This document shows, in pieces, positions 1-4,934 of a stretch of DNA of 5,656 nucleotides. Numbering within the stretch: position 1 is the stretch's first letter; each line of letters opens with the position of its first letter. The position numbers were made by a program, and so were the translations under genes. The stretch comes from Bacillota bacterium (GTDB lineage: Bacteria > Bacillota > Clostridia > Christensenellales > Aristaeellaceae): the NCBI GenBank assembly GCA_023404715.1, contig JAEYAR010000158.1, forward strand, positions 1-5,656. The letters run 5' to 3'. The notes under the pieces were generated by a model. It searched no databases. It saw only the letters and a list, made by a program, of their open reading frames with translations, and was not told the DNA's origin.

Positions 1-21
1 TTTGTCGAGTTTACGGGTGAC

Positions 22-58
22 TTTTTCCTCCGCAAAATGGCATTTTGCGGAGGAAAAA
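22..58. repeat. Perfect 18-bp-arm palindrome (hairpin)
   Basis: Bases 22-39 are the exact reverse complement of 41-58, around a single central G at 40. The outer five bases are T on the left and A on the right, and the core is CCTCCGCAAAATG paired with its complement. Because the T-run comes before the hairpin and the A-run after it on both strands, it is not an ordinary intrinsic terminator in either direction. Its perfection and its position next to a second hairpin suggest an intergenic palindromic repeat element, but only one copy lies in the window, so that is inference. Confidence 0.75.
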
Positions 59-66
59 TCCCCGCC

Positions 67-85
67 CCGCCGGCAAAGCCGGCGG
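67..85. repeat. GC-rich hairpin, 8-bp stem with 3-nt loop
   Basis: CCGCCGGC at 67-74 pairs perfectly with GCCGGCGG at 78-85 around the loop AAA. It lies 8 bases from the palindrome at 22-58. Read on the minus strand, a T-run follows only after an 8-base GC-rich gap, so it is at best a poor terminator for the minus-strand operon ending at 241. It may be part of the same intergenic repeat unit as 22-58. Confidence 0.6.
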
Positions 86-150
86 ATACGATTACAGTCT
101 TGCAGACGGCTTTTGGTTTGTCTGACTCCGATAGGTTTGTCGACAGTCTG

Positions 151-178
151 AGATGACCTCAGCTAGATGACCTCAGCT
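151..178. repeat. Perfect 14-bp tandem direct repeat
   Basis: AGATGACCTCAGCT occurs twice head to tail, at 151-164 and 165-178, with no mismatch. The first nine bases of each copy can pair with AGGTCATCT at 184-192, so the duplication gives the terminator that follows two equivalent 5' arms. The likely origin is slippage duplication of a terminator arm (inference). Confidence 0.85.
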
Positions 179-203
179 ATGTAAGGTCATCTTCTCTTTT
201 TTT
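165..203 (+). terminator. Rho-independent terminator (plus strand)
   Basis: AGATGACCT (165-173) pairs with AGGTCATCT (184-192) as a 9-bp stem with a 10-nt loop. TCTC and seven T residues (197-203) follow. No plus-strand gene lies before it in the window, so it probably ends a transcript that begins left of base 1. The minus strand lacks a T-run on the other side, so it does not obviously serve the operon ending at 241. Confidence 0.6.
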
Positions 204-240
204 ATGCGTCTGCGGGGCTTTTCTATATTTTTATCTGCCC

Positions 241-495
241 TCAATCGGAATCCAACCTTTCGCCATGCACGAGCACGCGACCGCCGTCGGGGCAGCGATA
301 ATCAAACTGGGGCGAACGCGACGGACCATAATCCAGATCGCCTCCGTTTAAAAGCGCGTAGACCATCGGATACATGCCTTGCCATAGCTCATGGCACAGG
401 GGCGGACAGAGATCCTCTACGACGAACTGATCCCCGGCTTTGCAGTATCCGCCCCGGCAACGGCTTTGGACGACCGTCAAAATGACCTTTGCCAT
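241..495 (-). CDS. TIGR04076 family small Cys-rich protein
   Basis: An 84-residue protein that matches, by recall, the TIGR04076 family of uncharacterised 80-100 residue proteins. Family-like features are a short beta-rich start (AKVILTVVQ), the CPPLCHELW segment at residues 30-38, a P-x-V-Y-A-L-L-N-GG stretch at 43-52, and a C-terminal CPDGGRVLVHGER at 68-80. It has five cysteines (13, 18, 30, 34, 68), which could bind a metal or be redox active, but no function is established. The start is ATG at 495: AAAGGAG lies 8 bases upstream, and the in-frame GTG at 504 overlaps that SD, so it is unlikely to be used. The gene lies 18 bp after the YitT-family stop codon, so it is probably the second gene of the MerR-controlled operon. 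No convincing terminator follows its stop codon. It is soluble by composition, with no signal peptide or membrane helix. Confidence 0.82.
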   Translation of the reverse strand: MAKVILTVVQSRCRGGYCKAGDQFVVEDLCPPLCHELWQGMYPMVYALLNGGDLDYGPSRSPQFDYRCPDGGRVLVHGERLDSD

Positions 496-503
496 CGCTA
501 TCA

Positions 504-510
504 CTCCTTT
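504..510 (-). promoter_or_regulatory. SD site fixing the start of the TIGR04076 gene
   Basis: AAAGGAG on the minus strand, 8 bases before ATG at 495. The alternative in-frame GTG at 504-502 shares its first base with this site, so the shorter ATG start is preferred. Confidence 0.7.
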
Positions 511-513
511 CGT

Positions 514-1143
514 TTAGGGCGCGCTGGGCAACGGTTTTGCGCCCAGCGTATGAATGCGCCCGATAATGAAGGACGAAAGCGTGACCGTGACAAGCGAGCA
601 CAGAATTTTCATTACCGGGATATAGGAGAGCGAGAGCATCAGCACGACGAAGTCCGTCGCAAAGTACGCTTTGGCGATGGGTAGCTTCGTAAGCTTCACG
701 ATGATCAGCGCCAAGGCATCGTCCCCGCCGGAGGCGCCGCCCGCACGCACGACGAGACCGACGCCCACGCCGACAAACAGACCGCCGAGCAGCGCGGCGA
801 ACAAGGGCATATCTGCGAGCGAGGGCAAAACGGGCCCCCAATACTCAAAAAGATTGTAAAAAAATGAAAAGCCACAACTGGCGACGACCGCATTTTTCAG
901 GAATGCCTTGCCTAGCAGGCGAAAGCCTACGGCGTAGCACGTCATGTCCATGAGGAAGCCGCTAATACCGGGGGATATTTTCAACCAATGCTGCAAAAGG
1001 AGCGTCATGCCGAGCACGCCGCCCTCTGTGATCTGGCTTTGGCTGTGCACGTTAAAGAGGCCGAAGGCTAGGACGCATGCGCCCAGCAGAAGAGAGCCGT
1101 AATGGAGGATAGCCTGTCTGCGGCGGCCGATGAAGGAATGCAA
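514..1143 (-). CDS. YitT family membrane protein, short form without DUF2179
   Basis: A 209-residue integral membrane protein of the YitT/DUF161 family, whose transport or other activity is not established. Hydrophobic segments lie at about residues 12-32, 57-78, 84-100, 112-132, 155-172 and 176-195, giving about six helices. Family-typical glycine motifs are ITEGGVLGM (38-46) and GGASGGDDALALII (135-148), the latter matching the GGxxGGxD signature. Bacillus-type YitT proteins run to about 280 residues with a C-terminal cytosolic DUF2179 domain. This one stops soon after the last helix, so that domain is absent. The start is TTG at 1143, with AAAGGAG 8 bases upstream; the next in-frame Met is residue 46, inside the conserved part. 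It is the first gene of a two-gene operon with the TIGR04076 gene, divergent from a BmrR-like MerR gene and behind a 19-bp-spacer MerR-type promoter. This suggests ligand-induced expression. Confidence 0.85.
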   Translation of the reverse strand: MHSFIGRRRQAILHYGSLLLGACVLAFGLFNVHSQSQITEGGVLGMTLLLQHWLKISPGISGFLMDMTCYAVGFRLLGKAFLKNAVVASCGFSFFYNLFEYWGPVLPSLADMPLFAALLGGLFVGVGVGLVVRAGGASGGDDALALIIVKLTKLPIAKAYFATDFVVLMLSLSYIPVMKILCSLVTVTLSSFIIGRIHTLGAKPLPSAP

Positions 1144-1151
1144 AGGGGATT

Positions 1152-1158
1152 CTCCTTT
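1152..1158 (-). promoter_or_regulatory. SD site supporting a TTG start for the YitT gene
   Basis: AAAGGAG on the minus strand, 8 bases before TTG at 1143-1141. No in-frame ATG is available until codon 46, so this site decides the start. Confidence 0.75.
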
Positions 1159-1178
1159 CCTTGGGTTTATTTAAACCG

Positions 1179-1207
1179 TTGACAGAAAGAAGTATAAAGG
1201 ATATAGT
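1179..1207 (+). promoter_or_regulatory. Promoter of the merR-family gene
   Basis: TTGACA (1179-1184), a 17-bp spacer (1185-1201) and TATAGT (1202-1207) form a near-ideal sigma-A promoter. The predicted transcription start is near 1214, about 30 nt before the TTG start codon. Its -10 lies inside the predicted operator, consistent with autorepression. Confidence 0.82.
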
Positions 1208-1221
1208 AACTATATTGTCAA
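1191..1221 (-). promoter_or_regulatory. MerR-type promoter of the YitT operon (19-bp spacer)
   Basis: On the minus strand a consensus -35 TTGACA (1221-1216) and a near-consensus -10 TATACT (1196-1191) are separated by 19 bp (1215-1197). Over-long 19-20 bp spacers between good hexamers are the hallmark of promoters activated by MerR-family regulators, which untwist the spacer when ligand binds. The palindrome 1201-1215 abuts the -35 inside this spacer, the same layout as the bmr promoter bound by BmrR. The predicted start of transcription is near 1184, giving a leader of about 40 nt. The hexamers and spacing are seen; regulation by the adjacent MerR protein is inferred. Confidence 0.85.
1201..1215. 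promoter_or_regulatory. Predicted MerR operator palindrome
   Basis: ATATAGT and ACTATAT flank a single central A at 1208, a perfect 7-1-7 dyad. It lies in the 19-bp spacer of the minus-strand promoter and covers the -10 (1202-1207) of the plus-strand merR promoter. One bound dimer could therefore control the YitT operon and repress its own gene. Confidence 0.8.
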
Positions 1222-1228
1222 GCGTTTT

Positions 1229-1234
1229 AGGAGG
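1229..1234 (+). promoter_or_regulatory. SD site supporting a TTG start for the merR gene
   Basis: AGGAGG lies 8 bases before TTG at 1243-1245. The following residues (RFTVGEVAKLSGL) are the expected first residues of a MerR DNA-binding domain, so the TTG start is well supported. Confidence 0.85.
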
Positions 1235-1242
1235 AAAAAGCA

Positions 1243-2049
1243 TTGCATACGCGTTTTACCGTCGGGGAAGTGGCGAAGCTGAGCGGGCTGAGCAAGCAAA
1301 CGCTGATTTTTTACGACCGCGAGGGCGTATTTTCCCCGCGCCATGTCGACCCCGTAAACGGGTACCGATATTACATGGCGGAACAGCTAGAAGTGCTGGA
1401 CAGCATCTTGATGCTCAAGGAGATGGGGCTTTCGCTGGAGGAAATCCGCCTCTTCATGCGCAATCGAAGCGACCGAAAGGCAATCGAGCTGATGACGGCG
1501 CAACGTGTACGCATAAGGAATAAAATCAAGCGCCTTGAGCGGGTGGCGCAAAAGCTCGAACGCAAGATCGGCACCCTGAAGGCTTTTTATGCGGATCAAA
1601 AGGATGCGGTCGTGCTCGAAGAGACGGAGGAAGACTTTCTTGCGATAGAGCCGGTCGATCCACCCGGCGGGCTCGCGGAGCAGGACGTAGCGCTCAAGCG
1701 GCTGCTGCGTCGGGCAAAAGATGAAAACTACCCTTATTATTACCAGCTCGGCACCATGGTAACGGCGCAGAATCTGCTAAGCGGCGCTTTCCTGCAAGCT
1801 CAATTCGCTTTTCTACCGCTTGAGGAGCGGATGACGGGATGCGTACTGCGGCCGTCGGGGTTGGCTGCGCGCGCTTATCATACCGGCACATACGAACAGA
1901 CGGGGCAGACCTATAAGCGGATGCTGAAAGAGATTTCGCGCCTGGGAAAGAGCCCCGTAGGCTATTCCTATGAGTACTGCGTGCTGGACAGCCTGACAAA
2001 CCAACAAAGCGACGATTATGTGACCGAAATCCTGATCCCGGTGAAGTGA
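1243..2049 (+). CDS. MerR family regulator, BmrR-like, with GyrI-like effector domain
   Basis: A 268-residue transcription regulator. Residues 4-72 form the winged-helix MerR DNA-binding domain: FTVGEVAKLSGLSKQTLIFYDREG, then the wing with the NGYRYY motif (40-44), then LKEMGLSLEEI (59-68). Residues about 76-118, rich in Arg, Lys, Leu and Glu, are the dimerising antiparallel coiled coil. Residues about 125-267 resemble the GyrI-like (BmrR C-terminal) ligand-binding fold, ending in a YVTEILIPV strand with an acidic residue typical of that domain. Length is close to BmrR. No Cys pattern of the metal-sensing MerR or CueR type is seen, so an organic, perhaps cationic or amphiphilic, ligand is more likely than a metal. 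It starts with TTG behind AGGAGG and is divergent from the YitT operon, sharing the promoter-operator at 1179-1221. It converges on recX with one base between the stop codons and no terminator there. Confidence 0.9.
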   Translation: MHTRFTVGEVAKLSGLSKQTLIFYDREGVFSPRHVDPVNGYRYYMAEQLEVLDSILMLKEMGLSLEEIRLFMRNRSDRKAIELMTAQRVRIRNKIKRLERVAQKLERKIGTLKAFYADQKDAVVLEETEEDFLAIEPVDPPGGLAEQDVALKRLLRRAKDENYPYYYQLGTMVTAQNLLSGAFLQAQFAFLPLEERMTGCVLRPSGLAARAYHTGTYEQTGQTYKRMLKEISRLGKSPVGYSYEYCVLDSLTNQQSDDYVTEILIPVK

Positions 2050-2050
2050 T

Positions 2051-2692
2051 CTATTCGTTCCAATCGTCATCCTCCTGTGCCGCTTCATCGGCGCGGGCGA
2101 GGGCTTGCTTAGCGGTATCCCAACCGTATCCGCGACGGACAAGCGCGGCGAGCACTTTGCGCCGCACGTCGCGCGCGTCCTTCCCGCTCGTGCGTCCCAG
2201 CAGCTTGGCGCACAGCTCCGTCGCCTGCCGGAGCTGCTCTTCCTCGTCCACCTGCGAAAGCGCGGCGTCCACGTGCTCGCGCGAAACGCCCTTGCGCATC
2301 AGCTCCTGCGCAATGCGCCGCTTGCCGAGCGAGCGTTCCTGACGGGCCTGCGTCCATAAATCCGCAAACTGCGCGTCGTTGATAAACCCCTCGTGCGCAA
2401 GGCGCGCCATCACGCAGGCGATCGAGCGCTCGGAATAGCCACATTGGCGCAGCCTTGTCTCCATCTCGCGTTCCGTGCGGGGCCGCGCAGCCAGGTATTC
2501 GACGGCGCGGTTTAGCGCATGCTGCGGCTCGCGCCCGCTCAACCAATCCTGATACGCGTGCAGATCGAGCTCCGTATGGACCTGAAGCGGCCTTTCTCTA
2601 TACAGGCTGGCGGGAATGCGCAGCGCGGGCTCGTCCTCGATCTCGACGAGGACGATTCCCCGCCTTTTCTGAATGGAGGTAATTCGACCCAT
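2051..2692 (-). CDS. recX: RecX, regulatory protein of RecA
   Basis: A 213-residue protein of the RecX family, cytosolic modulators of RecA filament extension and recombinase activity. After an N-terminal beta segment (MGRITSIQKRRGIVLVEIED), residues about 57-200 are all-helical and show RecX three-helix repeats: first ALNRAVEYLAARPRTEREME with a GYSE turn (59-89), then the signature GFINDAQFADLW and SLGKRRIAQELMRKGV (102-136), then a third repeat with RRKVLAALVRRGYGWDTAKQAL (177-198). The C-terminus is acidic (EDDDWNE). The start is taken as ATG at 2692 because the conserved region begins there. A partial SD (AGTGGTGA) lies 5 bases before it. The open frame runs further upstream, but that part is antisense to the coat genes and not RecX-like. 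The stop codon lies one base from that of the merR gene. No recA is in the window. Confidence 0.92.
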   Translation of the reverse strand: MGRITSIQKRRGIVLVEIEDEPALRIPASLYRERPLQVHTELDLHAYQDWLSGREPQHALNRAVEYLAARPRTEREMETRLRQCGYSERSIACVMARLAHEGFINDAQFADLWTQARQERSLGKRRIAQELMRKGVSREHVDAALSQVDEEEQLRQATELCAKLLGRTSGKDARDVRRKVLAALVRRGYGWDTAKQALARADEAAQEDDDWNE

Positions 2693-2791
2693 GCAGATCA
2701 CCACTTTCATGTATAAAATGGAACAAAGCGCGCAAGCTATGGACGTAACGGACGAGGCCGGCCGTAAGGCCCAAAACGAGGAGGAATTCAT
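2693..2791. other. Divergent intergenic region, recX / coat genes
   Basis: About 99 bp between the recX start and the first coat-type gene. No convincing sigma-A, sigma-E, sigma-G or sigma-K promoter was found on either strand; the AT-rich stretch GTATAAAATG at 2711-2720 is the only promoter-like patch. A strong SD, AGGAGG (2779-2784), precedes the ATG at 2792 by 7 bases. Confidence 0.5.
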
Positions 2792-2998
2792 ATGCCACAA
2801 GCAAACGCACAGCTCACCCAGAAGGACCTGCTGCTCATCGGCGACCAGCTGTCGCACGAGGCGCTCGCAAACAAGAAATTCGAGCATTACGCAACGCAGA
2901 TCACCGATCCGGCGCTGAAGAGCATGGCGCAGACGATGGCGCAGCACCATAAGCAGCAGTATGACCGCCTGTTCACCTACTTGAACAGCCAGAATTAA
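2792..2998 (+). CDS. Small helical protein, CotF-related (probable spore coat component)
   Basis: A 68-residue protein with no signal peptide or membrane segment, predicted to be a helical hairpin. Residues 8-63 can be aligned by eye with the CotF-like protein encoded next: LTQKD versus LTEKD, HEALAN versus HKALAN, DPALKS versus CPALRN, and QQYDRLF versus DQYTIFD. It therefore looks like a minimal relative of the Coat_F helical domain without the Gln-rich head or the C-terminal tail. AGGAGG lies 7 bases before ATG, giving strong translation. The CotF-like gene follows after 13 bp, so the two are almost certainly co-transcribed. A role in the spore coat is inferred from that neighbour and from the similarity. 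A ferritin-like or unrelated small helical bundle remains possible. Confidence 0.7.
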   Translation: MPQANAQLTQKDLLLIGDQLSHEALANKKFEHYATQITDPALKSMAQTMAQHHKQQYDRLFTYLNSQN

Positions 2999-3011
2999 GG
3001 GAGGGATACCG

Positions 3012-3407
3012 ATGAGCCAGCAGAATATGCCGTATTTCGGCGCAGACCAGCAGCAAAACCAACAGGCCGCTCAGCAGCAGGCAGGCCAGCAAAACCAGCA
3101 AAACCAGCAAGCCATGCAGCAGCAGGCGGGCCAGCAGCAGGCGACCCTGACGGAGAAGGACATGGTGGAGGATCTCCTCGGCTGCCATAAGGCGCTCGCA
3201 AACAGCTACAGCGTCCTCATCCTGGAGGCGAGCTGCCCGGCGCTGCGCAACATCCTGATGGAGAACTGGCAGCAGACGGTAACGGATCAGTACACGATCT
3301 TCGACCAGATGCGCACGCGCGGCTGGTACCAGATGCCGCAGGCGCAGCAGCAGGAGATCACGACCTCAAAGCAACAGTTCGCGCAGATGCTCACGCAGCT
3401 GCAATAA
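3012..3407 (+). CDS. CotF family spore coat protein with Gln-rich N-terminus
   Basis: A 131-residue protein. Residues about 45-116 match the Coat_F family (Pfam PF07875): LTEKDMVEDLLGCHKALANS, a helix after CPALRNIL, then DQYTIFDQMRTRGWYQMPQA, including the near-invariant RGWY-type turn. This family forms small helical spore coat proteins in Bacillus and clostridia. Residues 1-44 are low complexity, with 22 Gln in 44 residues, and contain an imperfect 15-residue repeat with AGQQ in both copies. Such Gln-rich heads could help multivalent packing or cross-linking in the coat (inference). GGGAGGG lies 6 bases before ATG. It is the second gene of a two-gene unit that ends in the terminator at 3417-3451. 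Sporulation-stage expression is expected from the family, but no sporulation promoter was recognised. Confidence 0.88.
   Translation: MSQQNMPYFGADQQQNQQAAQQQAGQQNQQNQQAMQQQAGQQQATLTEKDMVEDLLGCHKALANSYSVLILEASCPALRNILMENWQQTVTDQYTIFDQMRTRGWYQMPQAQQQEITTSKQQFAQMLTQLQ
3060..3143 (+). repeat. Imperfect 45-bp in-frame repeat, Gln-rich
   Basis: Codons 17-31 and 32-44 of the CotF-like gene repeat with a 15-codon (45-bp) period. Both copies read QQA, one variable residue, then QQQAGQQ. The third positions differ in places (GCA versus GCG, CAA versus CAG), so the duplication is not very recent. Short CAGCAG runs inside make further slippage plausible. Confidence 0.7.
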
Positions 3408-3416
3408 CCGCAAACA

Positions 3417-3451
3417 CCGGCCGGGCAAAGCGCCATGGCCGGCATTTTTTT
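3417..3451 (+). terminator. Rho-independent terminator of the coat gene pair
   Basis: CCGGCC (3417-3422) pairs with GGCCGG (3437-3442), extended by a G-T pair and, past a bulged A, by GGC/GCC around a 5-nt loop. CA and seven T residues (3445-3451) follow. It begins 10 bases after the stop codon of the CotF-like gene. On the minus strand the hairpin is not followed by a strong T-run, so it is a doubtful terminator for pncB. Confidence 0.88.
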
Positions 3452-3469
3452 ATTCCTGCTGCAAGGAGG

Positions 3470-4900
3470 TCAGTGCCCGTGACGGGCGAGCAGATCCTGC
3501 TTGAGATCGTACAGCTTTTGAGAAAGGTCAACCTTATAGCGCTGCGGGCGGTGCAGGCGCTTGTACTCGCTCCAGAAGGTATCGAGCTCTTCCTTGGCGT
3601 AGGCGGCGATCTGGTGTAGGCCGGGGGAGCGATAGACCTGCTCGCCGCGCCTGAAGATGGGGACGAGAAGTGGGCGCAGCGTGTAATCCGTCAGCGTCAT
3701 GCGTTTCCAGGTGTTTTCTGGGTCAAAGATCGTCAATGGCGCCTGTTCGTCGTAAACTTCGTCGTCCAGCGCGATCAGGTCGGCCAACGCGTGTCGATCG
3801 GCCTTAGAGTAGATGCGAAGCACCTTCTTTTTGCCAGGATTCGTTATTTTGGCGGGGTTCTCAGAAATCTTGATGCGCGGCACCATTTCGCCGCCCACCT
3901 CCTCGGCCGAAAGCTTATAGACGCCGCCCAGCGCGGGGTTGTTCTGGCTGGTGATCATGCGGGTGCCGACGCCCCATACGTCGATGGCCGCCCCCTGCGC
4001 CTTGAGATCCCAGATGACCTCTTCGTCCAAATCGCCGGAGGCGAAGATGCGCGCCTTGGGGAAGCCGGCCTGGTCGAGCATCCTACGGGCTGTCCGGCTG
4101 AGGTAGGCGAGGTCGCCGCTGTCGAGCCGAATGCCGCTGGGCTCATAGCCGCGCGCGCGCAGCTCCTCAAACACGATGATCGCGTTGGGCACACCGCTTT
4201 TGAGCGTATCGTAGGTGTCGACGAGCAGCAGGCAGTCTTGTGGGAAGATCTCGGCGTACGCGCGGAAAGCGTCGAGCTCGGAGGGGAAGCTCATCACCCA
4301 GCTATGCGCATGCGTGCCGCGCACGGGGATGTCGTACATCTGGCCGGTGAGCACGTTGCTGGTCGCCACGCACCCGCCGATGATCGAGGCGCGCGCACCG
4401 TAGATGCCCGCATCCGGCCCCTGCGCGCGGCGCAGGCCGAACTCGAGCACGCCGTCGCCCTGGGCGGCCTGCACGACCCGGCTCGCCTTGGTGGCGATCA
4501 GCGTCTGATGGTTGATGATGTTGAGCAGCGCCGTCTCGACGAGCTGCGCCTCGATCATCGGGGCGCAGACGCGCACGATGGGTTCGGTGGGGAAGACGAT
4601 GGTGCCCTCCGGCATGGCGTCGATGTCGCCCGTGAAGCGAAAATCCGCCAGCAGCTGCAAAAAACCTTCGTCAAACGTATGGAGGCTACGCAGGTAATCG
4701 ATGTCCTCGGGCGAAAAATGCAAATCTTGCACGTACTCGATCGCCTGCTCAAGCCCCGCGACGACGGCATGGGCGGTCTCGTCACCCTGCTTGCGGTAAA
4801 AGAGATCGAAGACGGCGGTGTTTTGCGCCATGCCGTAGCGCCAATAACCGTTCATCATCGTAAGCTCGTACAGGTCCGTCATCATCGTTAAATTTCGCAT
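3470..4900 (-). CDS. pncB: Nicotinate phosphoribosyltransferase
   Basis: A 476-residue cytosolic enzyme (EC 6.3.4.21) that makes nicotinate mononucleotide from nicotinate and PRPP with ATP hydrolysis, the entry step of the Preiss-Handler route of NAD salvage. Length fits the roughly 480-residue Firmicutes form. Recognised motifs in order: TDLYELTMMNGYW (8-20), substrate loop FGLRRAQGPDAG (154-165), GTHAHSWVMSF (195-205) with the His expected to be phosphorylated, probably His199 by alignment, RLDSGDL (258-264), IFASGDLDE (285-293), the phosphate-binding VWGVGT (308-313), and KISENPAKITNPGKKK (344-359). No key motif is missing. ATG at 4900 is preceded by AGAGGA at 7 bases, and TDLYELTM lies at the expected distance from it. 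It lies 102 bp downstream of lgt on the same strand, possibly co-transcribed. No promoter or NiaR-type operator was recognised in the gap. Confidence 0.96.
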   Translation of the reverse strand: MRNLTMMTDLYELTMMNGYWRYGMAQNTAVFDLFYRKQGDETAHAVVAGLEQAIEYVQDLHFSPEDIDYLRSLHTFDEGFLQLLADFRFTGDIDAMPEGTIVFPTEPIVRVCAPMIEAQLVETALLNIINHQTLIATKASRVVQAAQGDGVLEFGLRRAQGPDAGIYGARASIIGGCVATSNVLTGQMYDIPVRGTHAHSWVMSFPSELDAFRAYAEIFPQDCLLLVDTYDTLKSGVPNAIIVFEELRARGYEPSGIRLDSGDLAYLSRTARRMLDQAGFPKARIFASGDLDEEVIWDLKAQGAAIDVWGVGTRMITSQNNPALGGVYKLSAEEVGGEMVPRIKISENPAKITNPGKKKVLRIYSKADRHALADLIALDDEVYDEQAPLTIFDPENTWKRMTLTDYTLRPLLVPIFRRGEQVYRSPGLHQIAAYAKEELDTFWSEYKRLHRPQRYKVDLSQKLYDLKQDLLARHGH

Positions 4901-4934
4901 GGTGTATTCCTCTTTTTATCTCATATTTGTTTGG

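Noticed and set aside
204..485. 93-codon plus-strand frame over the TIGR04076 gene
   Set aside because: Low-complexity Arg-rich shadow starting in the T-run of the terminator, without an SD. The minus strand has a recognisable family protein.
389..841. 150-codon minus-strand frame overlapping the YitT gene
   Set aside because: Arg-rich shadow in another frame of the YitT gene, which has the family motifs and a good SD.
2781..2794. GGAATTCATATG resembling a cloning-vector junction (EcoRI plus NdeI sites)
   Set aside because: The flanking sequence is natural on both sides, with a normal SD and gene. The two sites side by side are most simply a coincidence.
2691..2918. Plus-strand frame from ATG 2691 with GGAGGT ten bases upstream
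   Set aside because: The first 34 codons look plausible, but the frame then runs out of phase through the 68-aa gene and becomes Arg/Ser/Thr-rich. The SD lies in the recX coding sequence. Most likely chance.
2693..2950. Upstream extension of the recX frame to 2950
   Set aside because: The extra 86 residues are not RecX-like and are antisense to the coat gene. The conserved N-terminus begins at ATG 2692.
3060..3143. CAG-rich repeats as a CRISPR array or other non-coding repeat
   Set aside because: The repeats are in frame within the CotF-like gene, have no unique spacers and encode a Gln-rich head.
3791..4891. 366-codon plus-strand open frame antisense to pncB
   Set aside because: It is a GC-driven shadow of a gene with complete family motifs on the other strand. 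Its translation is rich in Arg, His, Ala and Asp without any recognisable domain, and no SD supports it.
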